DNA of 50,518 bases from Syntrophorhabdaceae bacterium (GCA_028713955.1 JAQTNJ010000003.1:1-50518); one strand, 5' to 3'; counted from the stretch's first letter, positions 16,996 to 25,920 are shown. Notes: generated by a model from the letters alone, not told the origin. Translations and numbers: made by a program.

Positions 16996-19038
16996 ATGAG
17001 CAATATCACTTACGGAAGAGACTTTGAGGTGGTTCAAAGACTGAAACCGGAGCCGATCACCCCTGAGGAGGCGCGGGCCATGGAAAATCTGGACCCAACG
17101 GATTTTGAAATCTTTAACCACAAAATGAATATGATAGGATTAGAGGGCAAGGAAACGACCCAGAAACTTGGGGCGAGCGCGGGTATGCGTTGGGGTGATG
17201 TGGCGTTTGGTATCTACACGGCTCAGGGGGATCTCGCAATCTGCGCTACCGGTATCTGGTTTCACGCAGCCCTGGGTCAGATCCCTATCAAATATATAGT
17301 AAAGCATTGGGCCGGGGATCCATCGGTGGGGGTAAAGGAAGGCGATTCCTTTTTCTTCAACGATCCCTTCTATTGCGGCGTCCATGGAGCGGATATGGGG
17401 CTTGCTGTTCCCGTGTTTTATAAAGATAAACTCATATGTTTTACCGGGGCGGTTGTACATTCTGGCGAAAACGGTGCCACGGAACCCGGTGGTAATCCAT
17501 CTACATCAAGGTCGAGATACGATGAAGGTTTTCTCATCCCGCCTCTGAAGATTGGCGAAGGTTATGCGCTTAAAGAAGACATAATGACTATGTTGACAAA
17601 CTTTGTACGGGATCCCAGAACCCTTGTTCTTGATATCAAGGCACGCCTCGCGGCATGCAGAATCGCACAGAGAAGGATTCTCGATGTGGTTGAGAAAAAG
17701 GGTGTTGATTTCTTTCTCGGAGGACTAAGGAAGGTCATGGTTGAGACGGCCAAGGCAGCCAGAAGGAAGGTAATGGAATTACCTGACGGGACATTCCGGC
17801 ACCCCGTTTTCATGGACACGGTCGGACCTGAATCCAGTCTCATAAAAATGAATGTTGAAGTAGAAAAGAAAGGCGATACCCTTAAGCTCAATTTGAAGGA
17901 TACGTCACCAATGATCCCCGACCGACCCATGAACACATATTTCCAGGGTATTATCGGTCTGACCATGGTATATCTTTGCGGCTGGTTTTTTTATAATCTT
18001 CCGGCAAACAATGCGCTTCTTGAAGTGCTGGAGTGGGAATTCCCACCTGATGCATTGGTAAATGCATCAGGTGATATACCAACAGCCAATGCCCCTTTCC
18101 CGCAGGTTGCTTTCTGCCAGTCCATGTTTCATATCGGCGCAAAATTGACATATAACTACGACCCATTGCGGGCCGTGGCACCATGGTATCATGGCTTCGG
18201 TTTTGGTGTATATGGCGGGTTTAACCAGTGGGGTGAGCCTTTTGCCGATATAACAGGAGAGATGAATGCAACCGGCAGCGGCGCAAGGCCCGACGCTGAC
18301 GGTTTAGATGTGTCCGGTTCTTTCTTTGCCATCATGAGTGATTGCAGCGACGTAGAGACCACCGAAGCGGACAAACCCTTCGTGTATCTTTTCCGGAATT
18401 TCTTTCAAAATCACGGTCCAGGCAAGTACCGGGGCGGCAATGGCACGGGGTACGGTATATTTGTCCATAAAGTGCCGTGGATAGGGATAGGGACACTCGG
18501 ATACGGGTCAAAATTCCCTGCCACTGTGGGTATATTCGGAGGCTATGCAGCATCGACCAGTTCAGTCCAGTTTCTGAGGAGTTCAAACATGAAAGAGCTT
18601 CAGGCTACGAACAGCGAGGCGATTCCTTCGAACATGCTTGAGCTGTATACCACCAAACCGCTTGAAGGGCAGAGAAATATGACCCAGATAACTACTCCTG
18701 TGGGTCCAATGATGGAAGGAGATGCGGTGTTTATAGCCGCTGGAGGAGGCGCGGGTTATGGAGATGTGCTGGAAAGGGAGCCCGCGCTTGTTATAGAAGA
18801 CCTGAGACTTTCGCTCATTACACAGTGGCAGGCGAAAAACGTATACAGGGTAGTGTACGATGAAAAGACACTGCGTGTTGACGAGAAAGCAACAAGAGAA
18901 CTGAGAGAGGCCGAGAAAAGGGAGCGGCTTACCAAAGGAGTTCCATACAAAGACTTCGAGAAAGAGTGGCTTGCGAAAAGACCTCCTCAGGATATCCTCA
19001 AATATTATGGTGCTTATCCAAACCCCTCGAAGGCATAG
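16996..19038 (+). CDS. HyuB-family ketone carboxylase subunit (ApcD-like)
   Basis: 680 residues, about 74 kDa. The hydantoinase B/oxoprolinase beta family motif FFNDPFYCGVHGADMGLAVP is present near residue 115, with later glycine-rich family segments (GGNGTGYG, AAGGGAGYGD). AAGGAGGGGAC precedes the ATG, 9 bases after the second HyuA. HyuB subunits bring the activated ketone and carboxyphosphate together. The last of four tightly packed genes, it completes an ApcABCD-sized core. The ApcE-type 34-kDa subunit of the acetophenone system is not found downstream. A perfect hairpin lies inside the gene at 18044-18073. Confidence 0.86.
   Translation: MSNITYGRDFEVVQRLKPEPITPEEARAMENLDPTDFEIFNHKMNMIGLEGKETTQKLGASAGMRWGDVAFGIYTAQGDLAICATGIWFHAALGQIPIKYIVKHWAGDPSVGVKEGDSFFFNDPFYCGVHGADMGLAVPVFYKDKLICFTGAVVHSGENGATEPGGNPSTSRSRYDEGFLIPPLKIGEGYALKEDIMTMLTNFVRDPRTLVLDIKARLAACRIAQRRILDVVEKKGVDFFLGGLRKVMVETAKAARRKVMELPDGTFRHPVFMDTVGPESSLIKMNVEVEKKGDTLKLNLKDTSPMIPDRPMNTYFQGIIGLTMVYLCGWFFYNLPANNALLEVLEWEFPPDALVNASGDIPTANAPFPQVAFCQSMFHIGAKLTYNYDPLRAVAPWYHGFGFGVYGGFNQWGEPFADITGEMNATGSGARPDADGLDVSGSFFAIMSDCSDVETTEADKPFVYLFRNFFQNHGPGKYRGGNGTGYGIFVHKVPWIGIGTLGYGSKFPATVGIFGGYAASTSSVQFLRSSNMKELQATNSEAIPSNMLELYTTKPLEGQRNMTQITTPVGPMMEGDAVFIAAGGGAGYGDVLEREPALVIEDLRLSLITQWQAKNVYRVVYDEKTLRVDEKATRELREAEKRERLTKGVPYKDFEKEWLAKRPPQDILKYYGAYPNPSKA
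18044..18073 (+). repeat. Perfect 13-bp inverted repeat with 4-base loop inside the HyuB gene
   Basis: Arms 18044-18056 (CACCTGATGCATT) and 18061-18073 (AATGCATCAGGTG) are fully complementary around GGTA. A 13-bp perfect stem is uncommon within coding sequence. Confidence 0.85.
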
Positions 19039-19203
19039 GCATTAGAACGACAAGGCTGATGGCGGCAAAGACGATATTATGGTTAGCGAGGAAGTATACG
19101 AAGGACCGTGCAACACAATGCAGGCAAAAAGGAAAGACAATGCACCCTGCGTTACAAGGGGGAATTTTATGAAAGACTATAACAGATGGGAGGAGGAACG
19201 GGC

Positions 19204-20808
19204 ATGAATGATGGCGGGAGTGATCAGAGTAGAGAGCGAGTCATTCACGTATTTTTGGAACGTCAGACAGAAAAATATGGTGACCGTACTTTTTTCTACT
19301 TTGGCGAAAAGGAGTTTAGTTACAGAATATTCAACGAAAGCGCAAACCGGGTTGCCTCAGGTCTCCAGGGGCTGGGGATTGTAAAAGGTGATAAGGTGGC
19401 GATCATGATGGATAACAGCCCCGAGTATCTCTTTACCTGGTTCGGCATATCCAAGGCAGGAGCCATTGAAGTACCGCTCAATACTGCCCACAAAGGCGAT
19501 ATCCTTACCTACATGCTGGACCAGTCGGACACCAGAACCCTTGTGCTGGACAGCAAGTATCTGGATCGCTTGGAACGTGTGCTTCCCAATCTTCCGAAGC
19601 TGAGGGACATCGTTGTCCTGGACAACCAGGGAAGCGGAATGCCGAAACTCGATAGACCAATTTTTAGCTGGAACAGTTTGATCGATAATTCGGGTGATTA
19701 CCGACACGTGGATGTACGGTGGTCGGATCCCTTCACCATTATGTACACGTCAGGAACGACCGGGCCCTCAAAGGGATCGCTGATGCCGCATAATTATGGG
19801 ATTTATATGGGGGAGGTAATCTGTGAGATTGCCGATTACAACGAAAAAGACTGCCTGTATAATGCCCTGCCTCTCTTTCATGGCAATGCCCAGTTGTTGT
19901 CAGCATTCCCTGCATTGATGAGCGGCGCCCGCATGGTACTGAAGGAGCGTTTTTCTGCCGGCGCATTCTGGAGCGATATAAAAAAATACGGTTGTACTGA
20001 ATTCAATTACATAGGCGGTATACTCCCTATTCTGTACAAAGCGGATCCGGGGCCTGATGACGCCGACAATCCCCTGAGGATAATGGTAGGGGCCGGGGCG
20101 CCCATGGATATCTTTAACGCTATCGAGAAGAGATTCGGGTTGACTCTCCTGGAAGGTTACGGTATGAGCGAGACCGGCATACCGCTGATGAATACACTGA
20201 AGGAGCGTATTCCCGGAACATGCGGGAAGCCGAGACCGGACTATGTCGTGAAGCTTGTGGATGATAACAATAACGAAGTGGGGCCGAACGTTCCGGGAGA
20301 GCTCTTGCTGCGTCCACAGAAGCCGTACTGTATTTTTCTGGAATACTATAAGATGCCGGAGAAAACAGCCGAAGCCTGTGCGGACCTCTGGTTCCATACA
20401 GGCGATTATCTCTATTATGACGATAGCGGCTATTTTCACTTCATAGATCGCAAGAAGGATGCGCTGAGACGGAGGGGAGAGAACATATCATCCTACGAAG
20501 TGGAAAAGGTTATTAATTCTCATCCTGCTGTGCTGGAATCTGCGGCAATAGCGGCAAAGTCGGATCTGGGAGAAGATGAGGTGATGGTGGTTCTTACAAT
20601 AAAGCCGGGCCAAAGCCTGAAGCCTGAAGAACTTCTGGCCTATTGTGAGGAGAGGATGGCATATTTCATGGTGCCTCGATACCTCCGTTTTATGGCTGAG
20701 ATGCCTAAAACGCCAACGCAGCGCGTACAGAAAAACATCCTGAGAGAACAAGGGATTACAGCGGAAACGTGGGATCGTGAAAAGGCTGGTTACAAGGTGA
20801 AGAGATGA
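19204..20808 (+). CDS. Acyl-CoA synthetase (AMP-forming), CaiC/benzoylacetate-CoA-ligase-like
   Basis: 534 residues from ATG 19204, chosen because GGGAGGAGG (19188-19196) sits just upstream; an in-frame ATG at 19186 would lie before that site. Adenylate-forming motifs are complete: MYTSGTTGPSKGS (P-loop), GYGMSETG, HTGDYLYYDDSGYFHFIDR and RRGENISSYEVEK. KNILRE near the end carries the candidate catalytic lysine in QRVQKN. The protein would activate a carboxylic acid to its CoA thioester with ATP. Standing after the ketone carboxylase it most likely activates the beta-keto acid product, as benzoylacetate-CoA ligase does in acetophenone breakdown. The 165-base gap before it shows no gene. Confidence 0.88.
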   Translation: MNDGGSDQSRERVIHVFLERQTEKYGDRTFFYFGEKEFSYRIFNESANRVASGLQGLGIVKGDKVAIMMDNSPEYLFTWFGISKAGAIEVPLNTAHKGDILTYMLDQSDTRTLVLDSKYLDRLERVLPNLPKLRDIVVLDNQGSGMPKLDRPIFSWNSLIDNSGDYRHVDVRWSDPFTIMYTSGTTGPSKGSLMPHNYGIYMGEVICEIADYNEKDCLYNALPLFHGNAQLLSAFPALMSGARMVLKERFSAGAFWSDIKKYGCTEFNYIGGILPILYKADPGPDDADNPLRIMVGAGAPMDIFNAIEKRFGLTLLEGYGMSETGIPLMNTLKERIPGTCGKPRPDYVVKLVDDNNNEVGPNVPGELLLRPQKPYCIFLEYYKMPEKTAEACADLWFHTGDYLYYDDSGYFHFIDRKKDALRRRGENISSYEVEKVINSHPAVLESAAIAAKSDLGEDEVMVVLTIKPGQSLKPEELLAYCEERMAYFMVPRYLRFMAEMPKTPTQRVQKNILREQGITAETWDREKAGYKVKR

Positions 20809-20844
20809 AGCCCGGCGTAGATCGGAGGTAAAGGGGGTAATAAT

Positions 20845-21888
20845 ATGAAAGCAGTAGTGTTGCAGGCCGGCAATAGATTCGCATTGGAAGATATTCCGAA
20901 GCCCGAACTGAAATCAACCGGTGATGCCCTGGTAAGAGTTACCACAGCGGCTATTTGCGGTTCCGACGTACACGCAAAACATGGTTTGATCCCGGGTTAC
21001 ACACCAGGGACCGTTATGGGTCACGAATTTGTTGGTGTGGTGGAAGAAACAGGTGACGATGTGCTCGAGTTCAAGCCGGGTGATCGCGTGGCCGCTGCAC
21101 CTATTACATGGTGCGGCGTTTGCCGGCCCTGTAAAAGAGGAGAACCCCAGCACTGCATAAGAGGTGGCGTGTGGGGCGGCGGTGAGATTTTCGGACGGGG
21201 GTTAAGGGGTGCCCAAACTGATTATATACAGGTCCCTTTCGCAGACAACTGCCTTATTCCGATCCCGGACAACGTGGAAGACATACAGGCGGTATTCGTG
21301 GGAGATGTTTTTGCTACGGGGTATAGTGGCGCCCACAGAGGGTATATTCAGACAGGGGACACTGTTGTCGTATACGGCTGCGGTCCGATAGGGCTCGGTG
21401 CGATCATTTCGGCCTGGCAGTTTGGACCCAGGCAAGTTTTTGCCGTTGACATGCTGGAGAATCGCCTTGCCCTGGCACGGTTGTATGGTGCAACGACGAT
21501 CGATGCGAAATCCGAAAATGTTGTGGAGAAGGTGCGGCAGGCAACAGGAGGCGAAGGAGTTGATGTGGCGATAGAGGCCATAGGGAGCCCCGATGCATTT
21601 ATGCAAGCGCTCCGGTCCGTGAGAAGGGGGGGATCCGTTTCGGTGGTTGGTCTTTTTCCCGGCCCCATTGAGTTTCCCCTTCATGAGATGGGATTTTATG
21701 GCGTTCGTATAAGCATGGGTCTTGGTGATCCATCCTGTATGAGTCAGCTTATGGGTCTTCTCGAATCCGGACGTGTAGATCTTGGTGCCATGGCAACACA
21801 TACTTTTTGCCTCGATGATGCGTTGGAAGCTTATGATCTGTTCGAGAATCAGAAAGGCAAATGCCTCAAGGTCTTGATAAAACCTTGA
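20845..21888 (+). CDS. Zinc-dependent medium-chain alcohol dehydrogenase
   Basis: 347 residues. ICGSDVH near 38 and GHEFVG near 62 supply the catalytic zinc ligands; CGVCRPCKRGEPQHC gives the four structural-zinc cysteines. The NAD(P) Rossmann motif is YGCGPIGLGA, with D in FAVDML suggesting NAD+. Relatives oxidise secondary alcohols, threonine or polyols. Placed between the CoA ligase and the thiolase genes, its likely job is oxidation of a secondary alcohol to the ketone that the carboxylase uses, or reduction in the reverse sense. AAAGGGGG precedes the ATG. Confidence 0.9.
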   Translation: MKAVVLQAGNRFALEDIPKPELKSTGDALVRVTTAAICGSDVHAKHGLIPGYTPGTVMGHEFVGVVEETGDDVLEFKPGDRVAAAPITWCGVCRPCKRGEPQHCIRGGVWGGGEIFGRGLRGAQTDYIQVPFADNCLIPIPDNVEDIQAVFVGDVFATGYSGAHRGYIQTGDTVVVYGCGPIGLGAIISAWQFGPRQVFAVDMLENRLALARLYGATTIDAKSENVVEKVRQATGGEGVDVAIEAIGSPDAFMQALRSVRRGGSVSVVGLFPGPIEFPLHEMGFYGVRISMGLGDPSCMSQLMGLLESGRVDLGAMATHTFCLDDALEAYDLFENQKGKCLKVLIKP

Positions 21889-21974
21889 TGGGTTAGGAGA
21901 ACGATGGGTCTCGTAGGGATGAAGAATTCGAAGGCTGAACGGAGAAGAATCTCATGACACGGAGACACAATTGT

Positions 21975-21992
21975 CCTATTATAGTAAATAGG
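21975..21992. promoter_or_regulatory. Inverted repeat upstream of the second TetR gene
   Basis: CCTATT (21975-21980) and AATAGG (21987-21992) flank a 6-base centre in the 133-base gap ahead of the GTG start at 22022. It differs from the TTGARCGAYC elements and may be an autoregulatory site for the TetR gene. Confidence 0.35.
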
Positions 21993-22021
21993 AAAGATTC
22001 TAAATTAAGGAGGTAATTGCC

Positions 22022-22609
22022 GTGGCTACAAGAGATACTCAGGAAATATTGTTACGGGCGGCCACCGAACTGTTCTATAAAAAGGGATATTCGGGTACTT
22101 CAATACGTGAGGTAGGTCATAAGGCTGGGGTGAGCAACTCGCTTCTCTATCATTATTTTAAGAACAAAGAAGAGATACTTTTTCAAATCATCATCAAAAC
22201 CTCCGAAAACCTGCTCAAAACCCTGGAGGAGGTCGACCAGAGAGTGGCTGATCCCATGGAATGCCTGAAAGAGATGATCGTGGAGCATGCAGTCAGGTTC
22301 GGCCTCAGGAGCCGCAAGGAATCGAAGATCGTGGTAGAGGAAAATGCGTGGCTTACAGGTAAACGGAAAGAGGTGATGAAGAACTACGAACGGAAGCTCT
22401 TTGACCTTTATATGAAGAGGTTAAAGGAATTGGCGGCTACAGGAAAGATGAACGACCTAAACCTCGTGGTCCTCGACTTCAGCCTTTTCGGGATAATCAA
22501 CTGGTTTCAGAGGTGGTACCGGGAAGAAGGGGCGCTGTCTCCTGAGGAGATAGCCCAGAACCTTCTTAACCTTGTACTGCATGGCATATTGAAGGACAAA
22601 AGTGAATAA
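22022..22609 (+). CDS. TetR-family transcriptional regulator (second)
   Basis: 195 residues, starting at GTG 22022 behind TTAAGGAGG. The HTH is GYSGTSIREVGHKAGV, then SLLYHYFKNKEEIL. The ligand domain shares the FGIINWFQRWYREEGALSPE pattern with the first TetR (VINWYLLWFRPGGPLS), so the two are probably related paralogues sensing similar CoA-type ligands. It lies within the catabolic gene run, with the DUF35/thiolase pair following 20 bases after its stop. Confidence 0.92.
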   Translation: MATRDTQEILLRAATELFYKKGYSGTSIREVGHKAGVSNSLLYHYFKNKEEILFQIIIKTSENLLKTLEEVDQRVADPMECLKEMIVEHAVRFGLRSRKESKIVVEENAWLTGKRKEVMKNYERKLFDLYMKRLKELAATGKMNDLNLVVLDFSLFGIINWFQRWYREEGALSPEEIAQNLLNLVLHGILKDKSE

Positions 22610-22629
22610 TTATCAGGAAAGGAGCACGA

Positions 22630-23028
22630 ATGGATGAACCTTTAAGACATGTATTTCCAGGCATCTTTGAGGACAGCAAGAATCCAAGATTAATCGGAGG
22701 ACATTGTTCTGACTGCAAGAGAAAGTTTTTTCCTAAACCTCTTGTATGTCCCTATTGCCTGGGACCTGTAGAGGCCACACCGCTTTCAAGGAAAGGTGTG
22801 ATATACAGTTTTAGCATTATCCGGGTAAAACCACCATTCGGTTTACCACAGCCCTACCCGGTAGGATTTGTCGATCTGGTCGAAGATGGTCTTCGCATAG
22901 TGACCCTTCTCGATCCTTCAAAGACCGGGGAGTTGGCTATCGGGAAAGACGTTCATCTCATGGTGGTGCCACTGGGTGTGGACGCCGGCGGACAGCCTTG
23001 CTTACGGTACTACTTCACGCCGGCGTGA
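22630..23028 (+). CDS. DUF35 zinc-ribbon/OB-fold protein, thiolase partner
   Basis: 132 residues. The rubredoxin-like zinc ribbon is CSDCKRKFFPKPLVCPYC near 26-43, followed by an OB-fold (KGVIYSFSIIRVKPPFG, VGFVDLVEDGLRIVTLLD). Such proteins are encoded next to SCP2-type thiolases and bind them as an acyl-CoA-handling subunit, for example in acetoacetyl-CoA thiolase/HMG-CoA synthase complexes and in steroid side-chain enzymes. The thiolase gene starts 11 bases downstream. Confidence 0.88.
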   Translation: MDEPLRHVFPGIFEDSKNPRLIGGHCSDCKRKFFPKPLVCPYCLGPVEATPLSRKGVIYSFSIIRVKPPFGLPQPYPVGFVDLVEDGLRIVTLLDPSKTGELAIGKDVHLMVVPLGVDAGGQPCLRYYFTPA

Positions 23029-23039
23029 AAGGAGACAGA

Positions 23040-24191
23040 ATGAGAAAAGTCGATATTATTGGTATTGGGATGACCAGCTTTGGGAAACATCAAGACAAAT
23101 CCTTCATCGAGTTGGCCGTGCCGCCCATCCTGGAGGCCCTCAAGGATGCAAACATCAAACCATCCCAGGTGGAAGCAGGCTTCTGCTCATATGCGCTCGC
23201 CGGGAAGCTGTTCGGTGCCGTGACGGCCGGGCAGACGATCCTGTGGCATGCAGGGATCAGTCGGGTTCCCATAGTTAATGTAGAGAACGCCTGTACCTCC
23301 GGATCCACGGCGTTCCATCTGGCCTGGATGGGAATAGCTTCAGGGCAGTTCGATACGGCAATCGTGGTAGGCGTTGAAAAGATGATGGTCCCCAATCTTG
23401 GACTGATCAGCTCAGGCGATACAGAAATCGATACGTTGGAAGGCTTGGTGACACCTGCAAGCTTTGCCATGCGCGCCCTTTGCCATATGGAGAAATACGG
23501 AACCACAGCAAAACAACTGGCGCTGGTGGCGGTAAAAAACAGACGCCATGCAAGCTTGAATCAGCTTTCCCAGTTCAGGGACCCTATTACCGTGGAGGAC
23601 GTGCTGAACTCTCCTATGATTTGCGATCCTTTGACGCGGCTTAGCTGTTGCCCCAATGCGGACGGCGCTGCAGCAGTGGTGTTATCCGCCGCAGGGAGAT
23701 CCAGAAGGTTTACCGCAAAACCGGTTCGCGTGGCAGCCTCAGTACTGGTTACAGGGAGTTACGAAAATCCCATCGACCTGGTCCCCTGGGAGACAGACTA
23801 CAGGGCGTGCAAAAAGGCATATGAGATAGCCGGATTAGGACCGGATGACCTCGATGTTGTGGAGTGCCATGACGCTTTTACTATTTCCGAGATACTACAT
23901 TATGAAGCGATGCTGCTTTGTCCGGCAGGCGAAGGCGGAAGACTTGTAGAGATGGGTGCTACGAGTCTCGGCGGACGTATCCCGGTAAACCCGTCTGGTG
24001 GTCTACTCTCCAAAGGCCACCCGGTAGGTGCAACGGCGGTTGCTCAATTAGTGGAGGGGGCGCGACAATTGAGGGGGGAGGCTGGTGCTCGCCAAACTGA
24101 GGGGGCGAGGGTTTTCCTGGCACAGTGCATGGGTGGCGACAAGGATGGAGATGCGAGAAGCTGTACTGCGAATATCCTTATGAACAACTAA
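23040..24191 (+). CDS. SCP2-type thiolase
   Basis: 383 residues from ATG 23040, preceded by AAAGGAGA; an in-frame start at 22998 would lie inside the DUF35 gene. The nucleophilic cysteine is in ENACTSGSTAF near 90, VECHDAFTISE carries the NEAF/HDAF-type histidine, and SKGHPVGATA the C-terminal histidine. With the DUF35 protein it should cleave a beta-ketoacyl-CoA with CoA, the expected last step after carboxylase and ligase. A short glycine/arginine-rich stretch (GARQLRGEAGARQTEGAR) near the end is normal for the family. Confidence 0.9.
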   Translation: MRKVDIIGIGMTSFGKHQDKSFIELAVPPILEALKDANIKPSQVEAGFCSYALAGKLFGAVTAGQTILWHAGISRVPIVNVENACTSGSTAFHLAWMGIASGQFDTAIVVGVEKMMVPNLGLISSGDTEIDTLEGLVTPASFAMRALCHMEKYGTTAKQLALVAVKNRRHASLNQLSQFRDPITVEDVLNSPMICDPLTRLSCCPNADGAAAVVLSAAGRSRRFTAKPVRVAASVLVTGSYENPIDLVPWETDYRACKKAYEIAGLGPDDLDVVECHDAFTISEILHYEAMLLCPAGEGGRLVEMGATSLGGRIPVNPSGGLLSKGHPVGATAVAQLVEGARQLRGEAGARQTEGARVFLAQCMGGDKDGDARSCTANILMNN

Positions 24192-24206
24192 AATGAGGTG
24201 GAATCT

Positions 24207-25223
24207 ATGGCGCAATCTTTGCGGCAAGAGAAATCCCCAAAAAAGTTATTGAAGGATCTATTTGATCTTAAGGAAATATCCCGTCCTCTCTTCATTCCGC
24301 TAATCTACAGGTATGCCTCAAAGGTGAGCAAGATGTCTCCGGAAGCGATGGTGAAGGACCCGGTGGCCTTATCGAGAAGCCTGATAATGGCTCAGGAACT
24401 TTTTGAATATGATGCTATAGTCAGCAACTATGACCCATATCTGGAACTGGGGAGCCTGGAGAGATCGCTGGAATGGGTGCGGAAGGATGTTCTTAGTGAT
24501 TTTCTCGCAAAAAAAAGAAAGAGTTGTATCACCGGCAGGGCCTTAGAGTCCTTTGATGAGATTGGTCAACTGCCGGTCATTTACGAGGCTGTCGCTCATG
24601 TATGCGAAATAGTGGGGAGGGAAATTCCCGTGATCGGGGTCCTGAACAGCCCCGTTACACTGGTGAGGATGATTACCGAGGGAAAGTACGATTCCTGGGG
24701 CGGTCATCCCGAAGAATTGCGAGAGGCCTTGAATGATGCCCAGGCGTTTGTGCTGGATTACATTAAAGCATACTGTAATCATCGGGTCGACGCAGTGTGG
24801 CTGATAGAGGAAGACTGGACGTTCATCACGCCGGAAGATCTGGGGTGGCTGAAGCCTATCTACAATACCTTTTGGAATGTTACTCAGTACTATGATGTAA
24901 AAAGCGTGATGGGTTTTCATGACTATGAGCCAAGCATAGTAGATAATTATTTTGATCTTGGTGCTGATGCAGTTTTCCTCGGCGGATCTAAAGCGGATAA
25001 GATCCCGCTTTCGCGTGTAGCAGAATGGGTAGAAAAGTACGGCAAACCTGTTGGTTTGGGATGCCCTTACCCTGAAACCCTTGAGGCCAATGACCGACTG
25101 GGTAATCTTGTAGACTTCGTCAAGGATTTGGGTCATGGGGTATTCCTGTCTACTTGCCACGAAGTGCCTCTCAATACCCCGATTGACTTGATCAACGCTA
25201 TTGTGGAAAGGGTAAAAGGCTAA
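24207..25223 (+). CDS. Uroporphyrinogen decarboxylase-fold protein (methyltransferase-like), catabolic operon
   Basis: 338 residues from ATG 24207 behind GAGGTGG; a GTG at 24198 is the alternative. The protein has the UroD TIM-barrel outline (FIPLIYRYASKVSKM, VIGVLNSPVTLV, VDAVWLIEEDWTFITPED, YGKPVGLGCPYPETLEAN). The H-x-C...C zinc motif of MtaA-type methyltransferases is not intact: the first part reads FHDYEP, and the later cysteine is in LSTCHEVP. It is therefore probably a distant UroD-like enzyme with another chemistry. It comes 15 bases after the thiolase and before the duplicated-domain protein, so it belongs to the ketone operon, but its role there is unknown. Confidence 0.72.
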   Translation: MAQSLRQEKSPKKLLKDLFDLKEISRPLFIPLIYRYASKVSKMSPEAMVKDPVALSRSLIMAQELFEYDAIVSNYDPYLELGSLERSLEWVRKDVLSDFLAKKRKSCITGRALESFDEIGQLPVIYEAVAHVCEIVGREIPVIGVLNSPVTLVRMITEGKYDSWGGHPEELREALNDAQAFVLDYIKAYCNHRVDAVWLIEEDWTFITPEDLGWLKPIYNTFWNVTQYYDVKSVMGFHDYEPSIVDNYFDLGADAVFLGGSKADKIPLSRVAEWVEKYGKPVGLGCPYPETLEANDRLGNLVDFVKDLGHGVFLSTCHEVPLNTPIDLINAIVERVKG

Positions 25224-25262
25224 GATGATATTGACTGCTGAAGAGTAGTAAAAGGAGGGTTC

Positions 25263-25910
25263 ATGCCCGTGTTATTCATTCAGAACTGGGATGTTGTCCC
25301 GGGTTTTGAAGATGAGTATGCCAGGTTTATCACCGAAACGTATATTCCCGAAACCACGACCATGGATCTTATCTCGGTAGGCGGATACTACGTAGAAATG
25401 GGGTTCGGGCCTCGAATCATTGCAGTGCTCTCTGCGAAAGACGCACCGGACCTTGCCCGCGTTGTAACAACAGAGAGGTTCGAAAATCTCACGGTCCGGT
25501 TAAAGGCATTTGTTTACGATTACGGCAGTTATGTTCTGGCGCCGACGGGAAATTTGGAGCATGAAAAGTATGTCATTCAGAAACAGGTGTGGAAGTTCAA
25601 CCAGTATTATGATCTGCGGCCCGGCGCCAAGAAGCAATATATAGATTTCGTGCTCAATGAACATTTACCGGCAATACGGACAATCGACTACGTGGAAGCG
25701 ACCGGTGGGTGGAATGTGATTTTTGGTGACCTGTGCGAGGTCATTGTAGAGTTCACCCTCAAGGATCCCTTGGACATAGGGCGTTTACTTAACCATCAGG
25801 ATTTCAGGCGAGTAACAGATAAATTGAGGCGGGAGTATGTGGTGAATTACAGGAGTCGAATGCTTCGCTGCACGGAGAGGTTTGGTGAGAATCGTTGGGT
25901 TAGGCTGTAA
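25263..25910 (+). CDS. Protein of two tandem homologous domains (dimeric alpha/beta-barrel-like), unknown function
   Basis: 215 residues that I do not recognise as a named family. The halves align with each other: FIQNWDVVPGFEDEYARF with FNQYYDLRPGAKKQYIDF, then Y/LP near +25, GYYVEMGFG with GWNVIFGDL, DAPDLARVV with DPLDIGRLL, and VYDYGSYVL with VVNYRSRML. Each half of about 100 residues looks like a ferredoxin-like (ABM/NIPSNAP-like) unit, so the protein would be a fused pseudo-dimer. No catalytic motif stands out. A good AAAGGAGGG site precedes the ATG. It is last in the ketone operon, directly after the UroD-like gene. Confidence 0.7.
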   Translation: MPVLFIQNWDVVPGFEDEYARFITETYIPETTTMDLISVGGYYVEMGFGPRIIAVLSAKDAPDLARVVTTERFENLTVRLKAFVYDYGSYVLAPTGNLEHEKYVIQKQVWKFNQYYDLRPGAKKQYIDFVLNEHLPAIRTIDYVEATGGWNVIFGDLCEVIVEFTLKDPLDIGRLLNHQDFRRVTDKLRREYVVNYRSRMLRCTERFGENRWVRL

Positions 25911-25920
25911 CATGAGGATC

